Positions 33,304 to 46,930 are shown, counted from the first letter of the stretch. The stretch is DNA of 64,000 nucleotides from Gnetum montanum (GCA_015680685.1 MNCI01034978.1:450699-514698); one strand, 5' to 3'. Notes: generated from the sequence alone by a model not told the origin. Translations and numbers: made by a program.

Positions 33304-35470
33304 GGATTAACAATCATTGTGTAACCTTAAAACAATTAGGATACCTTAACTCTTGAGGTTAGTTACACTTGGCTAAGTTGTAATTATGGTTGATTTAATT
33401 ACCTTAATTGTTATTTCTATTTATGCCTTATCATTGATAAGTCATCTCAAAGGGTAGTTACACTTGGCTAAGTTATGATTATGGCTGATTTAATTACCTT
33501 AATTATTATTTCTATTTATGCCTTATCATTGATAAGTTATCTCAAAGGTTGTTGGAAGGGTTAACTTGAAAAAAGTTGGTGTTTATGTATGGTTAAGGTT
33601 ACTAACCCTTAGGGGAGTTAGAAAAAAAATTTTGAAAACTGCATTGGAAACCTTAAGGTTTGTGACCCCCACAATAAAGATCTTACCTCCAATAAGTGTA
33701 GGATTGAAAAACAAAGTGATTTGGACAAATGATTTGAAAGTTATGGACTCTAGAAGGTTTTGAGCTTTAAAAAATTGTAAAAATTCCCCATGTGTTATGA
33801 GAAAATGACAAAAAATTCCAAAGTGTCTAGCAGTATTATGTCGATGCGGCCTCGATGATGCAATTGTTGACCATCATTGACTTTAGTTGACTTTGGTCAA
33901 ACTTTCAAAATACAAGCAATTTTTCAATGAAATTGGGATCAAATGAAAGCTTAGAAGACCAAGAATATTATGAAATCATGAGAAGAGGGTGTTGAAGTTC
34001 ATAAATTGAAAAAAAAATGGAGAAAATTTGATTTAAAGGATGAATGCAATGAAAGAGTAAGGAGTATTGAGCAGTTTACATAATGGAAAATGTGATATAT
34101 AAGATTGTAACGATGTCAAAATTAAGGAACCTTAACTAATCAAGCTAAAAACTATGCAAGTGGCTCCTTCCCATAGCAAGCTCATGCCCTTTTTGCCCTT
34201 GCATAACCTCAACTAAGGAGTCCATGGGCCCCATAGTCGATTTAATGATCATAGCAAGTTAAGGACCAACCCAAAAGAATCCACTAAAGAATCCCAATAC
34301 ATCAAACTAAGAAAGAGCATAACATAGAACCTGGCAATGATGTGAGTTATGGCAGCATAAATGGACGATAAAGAAGGTGGAATGAAGTTCCAAATTAAGG
34401 TCATAAGAAGTCCCTTGAGGAATTGTGGTTAAAATGACTTAAGAAGTTTCATCCTCGGTCTAGACCAAAGCCATCCACTTTTAGTAACTTCGCATTGCCA
34501 CTCTAAGATCGATCCACCCACTCAAGACACAAGAATGTCTCCACAAGATAACCACCATTCCACAAAGAGGAGAGAGAAGTAGGAAGTGAGAGAGGGGGGG
34601 CCTTAATTAGAGGGGACCTTCAAGGATAGGTGTATGTTTTTTGAGTCCCATAACCAGTGCTTGTAGCCTATTTATTTGTTCAAGGTATGTGCTTTGAATT
34701 CCCATTGTTTCTTTTTTTTTCTTTAAAATGGAAACCACATCATGCGAGGACTTATTCATGTCAAAGGGGTGTCCTTTGAATTTCCATTGTTTTTTCTTTT
34801 TCTTTTTATTTTTTTTGAATGATGGGAACCACACCATGCAACGATGTTATTTGTCTTCCAATCATTGGGTGGCATGGAATGGTAAAAAGTCCATGAAAAA
34901 ACACTCAAGCACTCAAGTAAGAAGAAGAGTACAAAGAGTATTAAGTCCCCTTCAAGTCACACCCTTTACAAACCTTTGGATCCTTCCTAATTTTGAAAAT
35001 ATCAGGGTCACTAATTGATTAAAAGTTTCTTTAATAAAAAAGGAAACTCAAATTTCCAAACCAAGGAAAACCATAGAGTTCTTTGGATCGATGGATGACG
35101 TGGACTCACTACCTATTCCATGAAAAATAAACCATGTCAAAGTCATTAGACATTAGAATTCAAAAATAGAAACTAGACATCGACAATCACACATTAGGCA
35201 AAAACCATCATTAGTAAATAGCAATAGCAGCATTGTGTCCTGTAATAATAAAGCAGATTTATTAGTTAAAATGAGAAAATATCACACTTAATCAAAAGAA
35301 ACACAAGAAACAAAATAAAATAAAGTAAAATATATAAGAAAGTGTAAAATAATCAAGAAAATTTAAATATACTAAAAATGGTATAAAATTAGAAAAATTT
35401 GTAAAATCAAAAATGTGAAAAACAAAAAGGGTAGAAAACCTAAGGCCATGATAATGGTCAGCACGAATGG
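33304..35470 (-). other. noncoding region between pol and the extra ORF of element D
   Basis: No credible gene. It aligns with 19391-21482 of A and with the 3' noncoding regions of the other elements. It contains two copies of an approximately 100-bp segment with GGTTAGTTACACTTGGC (about 33357-33455 and 33455-33550), poly-T/A runs near 34700-34820 and a polypurine-like motif (about 35475-35487, CATCTCCCCCACGAC on the + strand). Near 33835-33900 GCGGCCTCGATGATG words recall the U3 of D. Confidence 0.6.
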
Positions 35471-36527
35471 CCATCTCCCCCACGACTGAGTTGGAAGGAG
35501 GAGATTTGAAAGATAGTATGTGGATGTCCATTAGGTGAGGTGATAGTTACACTAGCCTATCTTGGTTTTAGAAATGGTTTAATTTTTTGAATATTGACTA
35601 ACTATTTTTTATTTGGGCTATCAGGTTTGTGAATTATCATGGCCCCATAGGGAAAGGTTTGATCAATTATATAAGGTTCCTCCCATAATGTTTGAAATTT
35701 TTCCTTTTGAGATACATGTGTGGGGTTCCAATAGAGGACCTTATCTCCTAGTTGAAACCTTACTTTCCTAATTCTAAGGTCATGGTGTTGTTTGCTGAAT
35801 GCCTTATTCACCTCATTCAAAGATATGATCACTAAGCGATTTTTGTCTAGCACGTTTAGATTGATCAATCTTTCCTTTTATGCTAAACTTAGGTCAAGGT
35901 TTAGATTATAGGCTGTTGAATTGGGAGGTGCAGAGCTCAGATTGAATTTGGAGTGTTAGAAGTTTCCTGTACACTAACTCATAGGGAGAATATCCAATAG
36001 GAAGTTTCCAAGTTGATCAATAAGCCCAAAGAGAATCATTAAGTTTTGTACTCCAATCCTTCCTATATTTGCTAATGATTCATGTTAATATTTTAGTAAT
36101 CTCATGGTTGCTTACCTCTACTTGATCATTGGCTTGGGGGTGGCAAGGTGTTCTTACTTTATGTTCAACCCCCAAGCGTTGCAATAATTTTCTAAATGTG
36201 GCACCTATGAAATGAGTTCCATTATCAAAAATTAATGAACACAACACCTCCAAACCTATTTACAATATGTTGTTGTATAAATCTTGCGATAGTGAATGAT
36301 GTGTAATTTATAATGACTATCACTTCAACCCATTTTGTGCAATAGTCAATTGCTACTATAATATACGCTTTCCCATTAGACATGGGTGTGATGGGACCCA
36401 TGAAGTCAACACCCCATGTGTCGAAAGGTTCTAGTGGTTGAATCCACTATTGAGGACCTTCCATATGATCAGTCATCCCCCCATCATGTTGAAAATGTTC
36501 ACAAGACTTGACAAATTGCTAGGCATC
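35471..36527 (-). pseudogene. C-terminal half of integrase, element D
   Basis: The C-terminal domain is open at 35868-35602 (FQLGDKVLYWNP). Further upstream are the DDE core remnants (FDNG near 36222) and the GVDFMG-type motif near 36400. It ends at 36527, where element E is inserted; the N-terminal part of the same integrase resumes at 53736. Confidence 0.85.
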
Positions 36528-37490
36528 TGATGAGCAGCGAGGTACCCCTACGCTCAACCATACAAATACGAGCATTTCATGCATGATCCAGTCAAATTCC
36601 AAGGACTAAGTGCTTATGCACCCTTATGGAACAAGGACAGGTTGGTTGATCATTGTCTTTCCAAGCTTACCTATATGTCACAACTATATGGTTAAATAAG
36701 CTTGAGGCATATGATTTTTATAGCTTTTATGTTTTTATGTCCTACGCTAGTAGGGAAGGAGAGAGGTAACTAAGTGACTAATTTAACTTAACTACTCATT
36801 AACTAAGTTCTAACTAATCCTAACACCATCATCCATTCCCACTTATCGTACACATCCTGAACCAATGCAACACTGCTGATATTACCAAACGCTAATCATT
36901 AATGGGTTACCAAGCATTACACGCATGCTCGAAGTGGTCGTGCTTGTGTAATTTAACGATTTGCTTAATTGATCAAAATGAATTGATCTGCTAATAACAT
37001 AAATGTAAAGTGCATAAAATAAAATAAATGCATAAGAAAATAAAATAAAATAAATGTGTAAGAAAACAAATCTCAAGTGCTGCAAGGATGAATCAAAGAG
37101 CTCGTCTTTATTGCCAACATAATGGTGTGCTCAAGTACATCAATGTTTGGATAAAGATCCATCCACACTTAGACCTCCTACTGCGAGCATTTGGAAAATA
37201 CTCTAACTTTCAAACAAACTACAAGAGTTTCACTACTTGCTTGCTAAAAGACTTCCTCACAATTGTGCGCCTAGGCACGGTATTTATAGACTTGGGAGCA
37301 ACTACTCTGATAATTAGAGTAACCGCTATAATAATTAGAATAACTGCTACAGTAACCTCTAGAGTAACCACTCTAATAATTAGAATAACCACTAGAGTAA
37401 CCACTCTAATAATTAGAATAACTTCTAGAGTAACCACTTTAATAATTACAGTAACTGCTAGAGTAATCAGTAGAGTAACCGCTCTCATCA
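36528..37490 (-). repeat. 3' LTR of element E, with U3 minisatellite
   Basis: 963 bp. The U3 (about 37300-37485) is a minisatellite of units like AGAGTAACCACTCTAATAAT; its pieces AGAGT..ACTCT and CTCTAAT..ATTAGAG are short palindromes. The TATA box is at about 37280-37290. The partner LTR at 52789-53730 has the same repeat with fewer or altered units. Confidence 0.9.
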
Positions 37491-39410
37491 TACCCCCATG
37501 ACTGAATGAAAACTCATCCTCAAGTTCCTTACAAAATATTGGGAAGGTATGGAATTATTGACTAATTAACAACTAATAGTGGAATGGGATGATAGATTCA
37601 ATGTGCCTAGTGAACGCATCAATAAGCATATTACAACATTAGTGTTCATGACCATTGTGGTAAACACTTGTACATAAATGACATCCAAGCCTTTATTTGG
37701 TAGCTTAAAGAGAAAAAGAGAGAGAGAAAGAAGATGGAGCATGTTGCCACCAATGCTGAGATTTCACCTTCTGTTGTTTATCCATAGCCATGCCACCAAA
37801 CTTACTCCTTTTGTAAATGCTCCAGTTTCGGTCCATCCCGAGTGCTTCCTCCACACCCAGTCCATTGTTTGTATGATCACCATCTGCACACACAACATAG
37901 TCACAAATGAGCAAGGATAGATAATCCACAATGCAGTTGATACCTTTCCTCAATATGAAGTGCATTGGTTGAGTTGTGGTTATGGCAAAAACTGGTTCGA
38001 AGATTTATCACTAACAACTACCCAAGGTGTAGGGGTTAGGCAATTAGTAAAATGGAAAAAAATGAAAATTTTGTGCCAACGCCCCCACGACTAAGAGCTA
38101 ACCTCCGATAGCTATAAGATGGAAAAACATGAGGAACAAGAAAGATGAAAAATATCAATGGCAATGCCAATAAAATGGATTTCATGGATGGGGATGAAAC
38201 AAGAAATGATTGATTGCAGGAAATGTTTAAGGAAAAGAAGTTAACAATTACACCAAAAAGAAATGCCAATGGGTCCTCCCCAAAGCAAGCTCATGCCCTT
38301 TATTCCCTAACAAACCAACAAACCAAAGAGTCTGTAGGCTCTAGGAATGTCATTTGGAAGTAAGAGTTCAAAACTTACCCACAAGAATTTACCAAAGAAA
38401 AACAATGCATCAACCCAGAATGGACTAATGATAAAACTAGCAATGAGGTGGAAAATGGGAAGAAAGATGGAGAGGAGAGAATGAAATGAAATCCCAAGAA
38501 CAAGGTTGTGTAAAGTCCCTTGTGTATTTCATGGTTAAGAGAACTGAGTAGAACTAATCCCAAATCCAAACTCAAACCAACCATGTTCAATGACCTTGCA
38601 TCAATACACTTGGCCAATCCATCCTCTTGAGGCAACAAGAATACTTCCACAAAGAGTAACCACCATCCCAAGGAGAGTGAGATGGAGAAGTAGGAAGCGA
38701 GAAAGGGCCTTAGTTAGAGGGAACCTTCAAGCATGGGTACCATGTCTTTCTAGTGCCATAACCAGGGCTTGCAACCCATATTACTTTATTATGTCTAAGG
38801 GGTTTTGAATTCTCACCTTTTTCTCTCTTTTTTTCTCTCTCTCTCTCTTTTTGATGTTTATGCATGAGAACCACACCATGCAAAGACTTATTTTTATTCA
38901 CTCAGCTTCTTGATATTTGAACAATGTCAAAATGGCAAAAAACCCAAGAAAAAGCATCCAAGCACCCAAGAGAATGGCTAGCACCAATGCATCAAATCTC
39001 CTTGAAGTCACACCCTTTTCATCCTTTGAGTCTTTCCTTGGTTTGAAAAATACCCAGCCACCAATTCATTAACAAGTTTACTTAGAAAAATGGGAATATA
39101 TAGTTCCAAGCTAAAGGAGACCATAGAGTTGTATGGGTGAGTGGCCGGTGTGGACTCATTGCCTATTTTACCAAAAGAACCATACCTTAATATCAACATC
39201 ATAATTCAAAGGTAAAAACCAAACATTAGCAATCAATATGATATAATTCAATCCACCATCATGAGCACTTATTAGATGACAAATAAAAGTAAATTAAGCA
39301 AACAAAGAAATAGTAAAAACATGAACAATGGTGTAACAAAAATAAGAAAAGTTGAAAGAATATGTAAAACAAAAATTCAAAAAGAACTGAGGGCCTAGAA
39401 CAGTTAGCAT
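37491..39410 (-). other. 3' noncoding region of element E
   Basis: No credible gene. The polypurine tract lies next to the LTR (37491-37505, ACCCCCATGACTGA on the + strand), with further tract-like motifs at about 38079-38092 and 39420-39433. A GA-rich run (37705-37735) and a CT-rich run (38820-38850) are present. It is homologous to the equivalents in B, C and F. Confidence 0.7.
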
Positions 39411-42400
39411 AGGTGGCCATCTCCCCCACAACTAAGTTGGAAGGAGGAGATTCGAAATAGTGAGCATGGTTATCCATCAAGAGAGGTAGCATGTGTACTA
39501 GCTGTCTAAAGCTCCTAGAAAGCTTTGGTTTGTTGCACGTTGACCAAAATTTTCTTATCCAGGCTCTCAGGTTTGTATATTTTCATGGCCCCTAAAGGAA
39601 AAGTTGCATAAATAATATAAGGTCATTCTCACAGTGTTTGAAATTTAGTACATTGTGGCACATGTGTGGGATTCCAGTAGAGAACCTTATCTCCTGGCTA
39701 ATATTTAACTTTCATAATTCTTAGGTCATGACATTATTTATTGAAGGCCTTATGCAATTCATTAGATGACAGGGTAGCTAATTGATTTAAGGGTTAGTAA
39801 TTTTTATTTCTATGCTAGATCAAGGTCAAGGTTGAGGTCACATGTTGTGGATAGTGTACGGAGCTCAATTTGAATGGGAAGCATTGGTAATTTACTATAC
39901 ACTAACTCATAGGGAGAGTAGCCTGTAGGGAGTTTCCATGTGGAGCAGTATGCCCAAATAGCATCATTCAGTTTAGTGCTCCAATCTTGCCTAAACTTGC
40001 TAATGGTTCTTCTCAATATCTTCGTGATCTCCCTATTGGTGACTTCTACATGACCATTTGCTTAGGGGTGGTATGGTGTAGTCAATTTATGCTCAACACC
40101 TAAGCGTTGCATTAATTTCTAAAAAGTTGCACCTGTGAAGTGTGTACCATTGTCTGAAATAAGTGCATGTGGCACACCAAACCTATTTATGATTTGTTAT
40201 TGAACAAATCGTGCAACTGTAGATGATGTACAATCTTTAACAATGACTTCTTCAGCCTATTTTGGTAGGTAATCAACGACAATAATAACATAAGCTTTTC
40301 CATTGGACATTGATGTAATTGGCCCCATAAAATCAATTCCCAAAATGTTTAAGGGTTCTAATGGTTGAATCCATTATTGCGAATCCTCCATTCTAGCAGT
40401 CATTTCCCCATCATGTTGATAGCACTCACAAGATTGGATGAAACTATGGGCATCCTGAAATAATGTAGGCCAATAATATTTTGTAAGTAGGATCTTGATG
40501 GTTGTTCATCTCCCAACGTAATGATCCCCACAAGGACCCTCATGAGCATCTTAGAGAACTCTTAATTGATCTATATCGAGAACACACCATCGAACCAAGC
40601 CATCAAGACACACTTTGTAAAGTTACCCATTGATCTCCATAAAGTACTTGGCTCGGTGAAAAAACTATTGTTTCTTCTTAAGGTTTAACTCTTATGGTGT
40701 TTTTTGGGTAAGGAGATAGGTAAGAATGCTACTGTACCAGTTTGTCTCCATGGGTGATTGGTTATTCACTACACCAGCAAAGAGGAATTCATCAAGGAAA
40801 TGATTAGAAATTGGATACTCATCCTCTTTGTTGTCCCATCGCAACCGAGATAAATGATCAACAACTACATTCTTGGTGCCCTTGCAATCGATCATAATTA
40901 AATTTAACTCTTGTAAGATTACAAGCCATCGTATGATATGAGGGCTTACCATTGGCTTATTCATGAGGAACTGGATTGCACTATGATCTGTATGTATATA
41001 TACTTTATATCCCAATACATGTGTCTAAACTTTTCTAGTGCAAACACTACAACCATTAATTCTTTCTCTATGGTAGTGTAGTTAATTTGTGCACCAACAA
41101 TACTTCTACTTGCACAGTCAATGTAAGAAGGATTCTTTTGGTCATCTAACTACGTAAGTATAGCTCCTCAAGCATAGTTGGATGTGTCAGTCATGATATG
41201 GAATGGTTTGGACCAGTCAGGAGATTATAGAATGGGTGTTTCTGCTAGCTTCTGTTTCAGAGTTTGGAAAGCTAATTCACATTCCCTTGTCCACTCAACA
41301 TGTATGTCCTTTTTCATTAATTCCACCAATGATATGGAAACCTTTGAAAAGTTCTCAATAAATCTCCTATAATAGCCAGTATGTCCAAGGAATGATCGAA
41401 TATCCTTGACAGTTTCTGGTTAATGGGTAATTACTTGGATAATTTTGATTTTCTCAAGGTGTACCTCTATCCCTATGTGTGAGATTTTGTGCCCTATTAC
41501 TACACCTTCTTGGACCATCAAATGGCTTTTCTACCAGTTGAGCCTCAAATTGGTTTCTACACATCTTTCTAACACTTGCTCTAACTGGTCCAAGGCTTGA
41601 TCAAAGTTTGCTCCATAAGTGGAGAAGTCGTCCATAAAGACCTCCACGTGATTCCCTATCTACTGTTGGAATATGTTTAGAACTAGTCATTGAAATGTTG
41701 CAGGGGCATTCCACAAGCCAAACTGCATCTGTTTGTATGCAAATGTTCCCCAAGGACTGGTGAACGTAGTCTTGGCTTGGTCTTCTAAAACTATTTGTAT
41801 TTGGTCATATTCGCTATATCCATCCAGAAAACTATAATAGCGATGCCCTGCGATGGTGTCTAAGACTTGGTCAACAAATGGCAATGGAAAGTGATCTTTG
41901 AATGTTTCCATATTTAGTAGCCTAAAATCTATGCACGCCCTCCATTTTCCTTCCTTTTTAGGCACAATAACTAAGGGGCTATCCCATTTGCTATTAGCAA
42001 TGGGGTATATGAACCTAGCCTTAAGAGGCTATTTGATTTCTTCCTTAACTACTTGCTTCAGCTTAGGGTTCAATCACCTCTACGGTTGTCTTTGAGGCTT
42101 TATGGAGGGGTCAATGTAAATTCTATGTTGGCATATTCTAGAATCTATTTCAGCTAATTCAGGGTATGACCAAGCAAAGGCTTCCGACCATTTATTTATT
42201 ATCTTCAATAGTTCTTCTTTTTATTGAGGAGCAAGCTTAGCATTGATAATTACCGATTTTCCATTTTTAAGGAACGTGTATTCCATACTAGTGGGTAATG
42301 ATTTTAGCTTGAGGGGCTCTTGCTTAAATTTTTCAAGGATTTCCAACTTTTCCTAGTTGATATTTTCAAGGTTAAGACTTGGAAGTTGGTGTTAGACTTG

Positions 42401-42462
42401 CCTTAAGGCATCTATGCTATCGATGTAAGCACAAGTCAAACCCTCAATTCGTTCCATGCATA
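39411..42462 (-). pseudogene. RT, RNase H and integrase of element E
   Basis: RT about 42000-41550: PKKEGKWRACIDFR, SFLDGY and FMDDFS (about 41625-41645), with one open stretch at 41965-41687. RNase H about 41200-40800 (MTDTSNYA, HTDHSAIQFL). Integrase about 40750-39590 with GIDFMG (about 40320-40340) and SDNG (about 40150). Several stops and frameshifts. It ends at element F; the protease continues from 49481. Confidence 0.88.
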
Positions 42463-42467
42463 TGAGT

Positions 42468-43262
42468 TCATGGGATGCGATATCGTAGTCGTCGCGATAT
42501 CGCATCCCTCACGATATCGCAGTGCGCCGTCATATCTATAAATAAGAGGCAGCTCTCCCTTGTTTCCTCATTCTAAGCCTAGACCGTATGGAAACTCTGG
42601 TAGTTTTTCCACTCCAGAGATAGATTAATTTCCATGTGCCTGCAGTAGGAACTCCAGAGTAAACGGATCTTTATTAGAGCAGACATTGTACTTGAACACA
42701 AGTTTGTGTACGGCAATAAAGACGAGCTTCTTGGATAAACCTTGCAGTGCATGGAATAGGCTAATTAGGATTTTATTACTGTTATTTATTACTTGTCATT
42801 TAAATTCTTTATTATTTATTAAATCTTTCTCAACCCTTCTCTCCTAGTTAACTGCCTCAGTACGACCACTTCGAGCACATGCGTTATGCTTGGTGATCCC
42901 AGCAACAATTAGCGTTTGGTAGCCAAGGTTGCATCGGTTCAGGGTGTGTACAGTAAGTGAGAACGAATGGTGACGCTAGGTTAATTTAGACTTAGTTCAT
43001 TAGTTAAAGTTAGTAATTAGTTCCTTCACCCTTCAACTCAATAGCATAGAAGATAAAACATAAAAAGACATAAAAATCATATACCTTGGACTTACTTAAC
43101 CATACCCCGTGACAACTATAAGTAAGTCTGGAAAGACAACGAATGATTAACCCTAAGTGTTCCATGAGGCGTGTAGGCACTTAGTCTACGGAGTTCGACC
43201 GAATCGTGCATGCTACGCTCATATTTGTATGGTTGAGTGTAGGGGTATCTCACCACTCATCA
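42468..43262 (+). repeat. 5' LTR of element F
   Basis: 795 bp. It starts TCATGGG (TGCTGGG in the partner) and ends CTCATCA. The U3 has degenerate GCGATATCGC palindromes (42476-42520), a TATA box (TCTATAAATAAG, about 42534-42545) and a poly(A) hairpin with exact 8-bp arms TCTTTATT (42668-42675) and AATAAAGA (42715-42722). U5 is long and lacks the expansion seen in C. Confidence 0.94.
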
Positions 43263-43263
43263 T

Positions 43264-43281
43264 TGGCATCGTTGCGAGGGA
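43264..43281 (+). promoter_or_regulatory. primer-binding site of element F (tRNA-Asp-like)
   Basis: TGGCATCGTTGCGAGGGA, one base inside the LTR; it differs at four positions from the perfect site of C. The differences include C-to-T and G-to-A type changes. Confidence 0.85.
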
Positions 43282-43404
43282 CTAAGTGTTTGTGCACTAA
43301 GTAGAACATAGGAGATCACTCACATCGTTGGGAGCCTAAATGAACCTTAGGGTTAATTAAAAGAAAAATTATATAACGGTCAATTAGTACACCAATAAAT
43401 AACA

Positions 43405-46400
43405 ATGTCTTCTTCTAACAAAAGCAATTCACTACCTAGGGATAATACAAGAAATAGTCAGCAATCAAAAACACATAATCGAAATCCACCAACTCCTCAA
43501 CAATACCGAGTGGTATATACTCATCCCAATGAGTACATACTAGAATTTACCTTTATCCTCCATCAAGATGAATAGCTGTGATGGAGAGATTTGTAAGGTA
43601 ACATCGTGTTACCCCCAGATCGGGCAATCCCTAACATGCTCCTCCGTGCTTTAGCATAGATAGGCATGATAGAATTATACGTTGAATACGTTGTGGTAGA
43701 TTTTGATACAAGGGATTGTCATCCCACAACTACACAACGTATCAGGGACTCAAGACAGGAGAGCCAACATACATTGTTGAAGGGCAAAGGGGTCCCGCAT
43801 GTCCTTAGTGAAATAGGAGATGATGAACCCATTATAATGGGTTCTTTATCAAATGATGTTCCCCCTCCTAACGATGGTGAGGAGGTGGGGTATCAAAACC
43901 TACACTTAACAATACATAACACTGGTTCTAATCCCCGTGAACGCCAACTGTTCACTGAGAGAACAACAACTCATGATAAGGATAAGCACTTAGATCATCA
44001 TCATGATCGGGGCAAGAAACATCATCATGGTGATGGTTCCCCTTCTTCTTCTCCTTCATCTCATCACTCACCCTCTCCTTCCACATCTAGGCCCAACCAT
44101 CATGAGCATAATGGTGAGGATAGAGGTAGGCGAAACGAGAGACCTCAACGAGAGAGTCGAGAGAGAGGACAAGGGCATGAACAAAGGGAAAGTAGGGAAC
44201 AACGAGGAAATCACAGGCGTCATGAAAGAGATGATCATGACGAGCCCCTACTTGCCGCCCGAAGTATGCTCGATATAACGGAGGCTGTAAGAATACCAAC
44301 AAGGCATCAAAAGGATAGTCAAATCAAACGCTTAGACATGAATAATATTCCACACTTTGAAGGGGGATACAACGCAGATCCGCAACATCATTTACAGGCA
44401 TTCCACGATGCCTACTCCTTGCAAAACATAGAGAACAAGTGGCAAAAACTTAAGTTGTTTCCCAAGACACTCATCAAGGAAGCAAAGAGTTGGTACCAGT
44501 CCTTAGAACCAGAAACCATCAGGAGGTGGAGTACAATGTTAGAACTCTTCAATGATAAGTATCAAACGTACTCCAGAGTCTCTAATTTGCGTAAGTAGAT
44601 CCAAGGATGGAAGCAAGGTACTCATAAACCCTTGGATGCTACCATGGGCTGCTACTATGCATTGTTACATCGTTGCCTCGGCCATGGTTATGCACAACGA
44701 GACCAACTTCACCACATTGTAGATGGGCTCAGACATGAGACTAGAAGAACCCTTGGGACTTATGCCCAAGGGAGACTATCAGAACTTAGAGCCCATGAAA
44801 TACATCGCTTGTTGGAGCAAGTAGCCAAAGAAGAAGGTGAGCTATGAAAAAGAGAGAGTGCAAAAGAATAAAACCGTGATCCTTCCCTTTGGAAGAAGGG
44901 AGTGAAATTTTGTGATGAGGAGGATGAGTCACCACTCGAAGAGTTGGTGAACAAAAAAACCTTGCCAATCCAAAAACTAACAACTGAAGTATCGACTAAG
45001 GTGGATCAACTATGGGATTCCTTAGACTTTAGACTTGAAACTATCTTAAAAATCATAGAAGAGTCTAAGGAGGAACAAAGTAGTAACAAAGGTAAGAAAA
45101 AGAGGTGAGATTCAGGCCCTGCACATAACAAGCATAAGGGGAAAATAACTATCTCTGATGAGGTTGTGGATTCTGACATAGACAATGACAGTGGATGTGA
45201 GATCTGCCAATATGACCATCCTAAGGGATGTTTTCCAATCATCTCACATCTACAGGAGTCTGGGATGTATGCACTTAACCCGAGACTCAACCAATGGCAA
45301 ACACCCCGAAGGTTACCTTATCCTCAAGGTAACCCAAGGCAGTTACACCAACCATTAACGTACTATCCAAGTGGAACTCCACCACGACCCATCAGACAGC
45401 ATCAGTAGTGGCAATACCCACAATCATGGGGGATGCCACCACTGACACAACAGTACCCTTACCAGCAACCTGATCCTTATGGCTATTATGTGCAGCAACC
45501 GGTTTCTCTAAGTGACTCTATGGGTCACACAACTCCCCAACGTCACTACCAAGTTCGGGAGTACTTTAGGAGGACTCCTTCTCCTTCGGGATACATTCTG
45601 CATTCATTCCATTCTCCAACTCTATCCACACCTCTTCCACCTATAGTTCCCATACAACCTACTCCAACAATGCAAGGCGAACTCCCCATTCAACCGTAGC
45701 AACGTAATGCTACAAGAGCTGTAAACATTCAACCCACTACTGGTTCTGACAACTGTAAAAAGAGAAGACCTTTCTTCAGAACCAAAAGCCCAGACAAGCT
45801 CTCACAACAAGTGGTTGATTCTATGTACGCTCCTCTGACAAACAAGACTTCGGAGCACCCTTCAGTCCAACAAAAGAACTTCATGCATACGGTTATGTTA
45901 ACGCATACCATAACCGACTAGATCAAGGTAGACCACCTTCCCAGGAAACTCTCTGATCTTGGAAGCCCCTTAATCTATTTACAAATCACCGGGAACAAAC
46001 CACATAAGGCTCTTCTTGACTCAGGTTCTGGACTCAACTTAATCTCAAGAGAGATGTATCAAGCCTGGAACCTACCCCAACTTAAGAAGAGTAACATTCA
46101 ACTAGAGCTGGCTGACCAGTCCATCACCATTCCCTTGGGATTGGTGGAGGACATCATTACCACTGTGTGTGGATGGTCATACCCAGCTGACTTCCTGGAG
46201 ATAGAAGTCAATAGTGATAATGGAGGCTTTCCAATTCTAATGGGAAGGCTATGGCTAAGTACAATAGATGCATACCTAGGGATCCGCAATCTTTCCTTGG
46301 AGATATCTAAGATAAACATTTATGGAAGGATTGAGAAGAAGCAAGTTCCATGCATCACATATAGTGACTCAGAGGGTGATGACATGGAAGAATGTTTAAC

Positions 46401-46722
46401 ATCTCTTCCATGTAATCGGTGTGCCCAAGAAACACAAATTCAAAGGTGCCTATATGTAGCAACCATACCAGTAGTGGACACCCCATGGTTGACAGCTACT
46501 AGAAAGAGCAACCCAATATGCATAGAACAAACTGAGGAAACAGCTCATGTTAACAACAAAGGCATAGACACATTGGAATATGAGCATCGCCAACTTCCAC
46601 CCCTTAATCTGAGAACATCAGTGGGGAGAAGTTGGGCACTTTTACAAAATTCAAATAGACGTTCATTATTTTGGATCTCTCCTTTGCAATTCATTCATGG
46701 GGGAGATGACCACCTATGCTAA
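43405..46722 (+). pseudogene. gag-protease polyprotein of element F, interrupted only by stop codons
   Basis: From the ATG at 43405 (about 124 bp after the primer site) to the TAA at 46722 the reading frame never shifts, but about eleven in-frame stops interrupt it (for example near 43573, 43579, 43594, 43654, 44596, 44845, 44869, 45106, 45406, 45697 and 45918). Comparison with the intact ORF of C shows that all but one or two arise from CAG, CAA, CGA or TGG by C-to-T or G-to-A. Domains are as in C: gag (LELFNDKYQTYSRV near 44540), knuckle CEICQYDHPKGC (near 45199), protease DSGSGLNLIS (near 46018). The last 222 codons are open. Confidence 0.93.
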
Positions 46723-46740
46723 TCATTGGAGGCCCTCAGT

Positions 46741-46930
46741 TCTTTTTGATTTTTTTTTTACACATTTTTTTTACACGTTTTTATTTAACACATTTTTTGT
46801 TTTACACGTTTTTGTTTAACATATTTTTGTTTTACACATTTTTGTTTTACAGTTTTTGTTTTACACATTTTTGTTTAACACATTTTTGTTTTGCACATTT
46901 TTGTTTTACAAATTTCTTTAACTTTTCTTG
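46741..46930 (+). repeat. T-rich short tandem repeat after the gag-protease stop of F
   Basis: Irregular units of about 15-18 bp of the type TTTTTGTTTTACACA, repeated roughly ten times. The counterpart in C (11050-11180, opposite strand) is shorter. It lies directly downstream of the stop codon and looks like a local expansion. Confidence 0.8.

Noticed and set aside
34607-34837. Lys-rich 76-codon frame on the - strand
   Set aside because: Translation of A/T runs and two copies of a short noncoding repeat; no homology seen.
37300-37485. Regular short repeats that could suggest a CRISPR-like array
   Set aside because: The units are contiguous without unique spacers and sit in the U3 of an LTR in a plant genome; the partner LTR has the same array. 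It is a minisatellite. The + strand ORF over it (37088-37501) is only a translation of the repeat.
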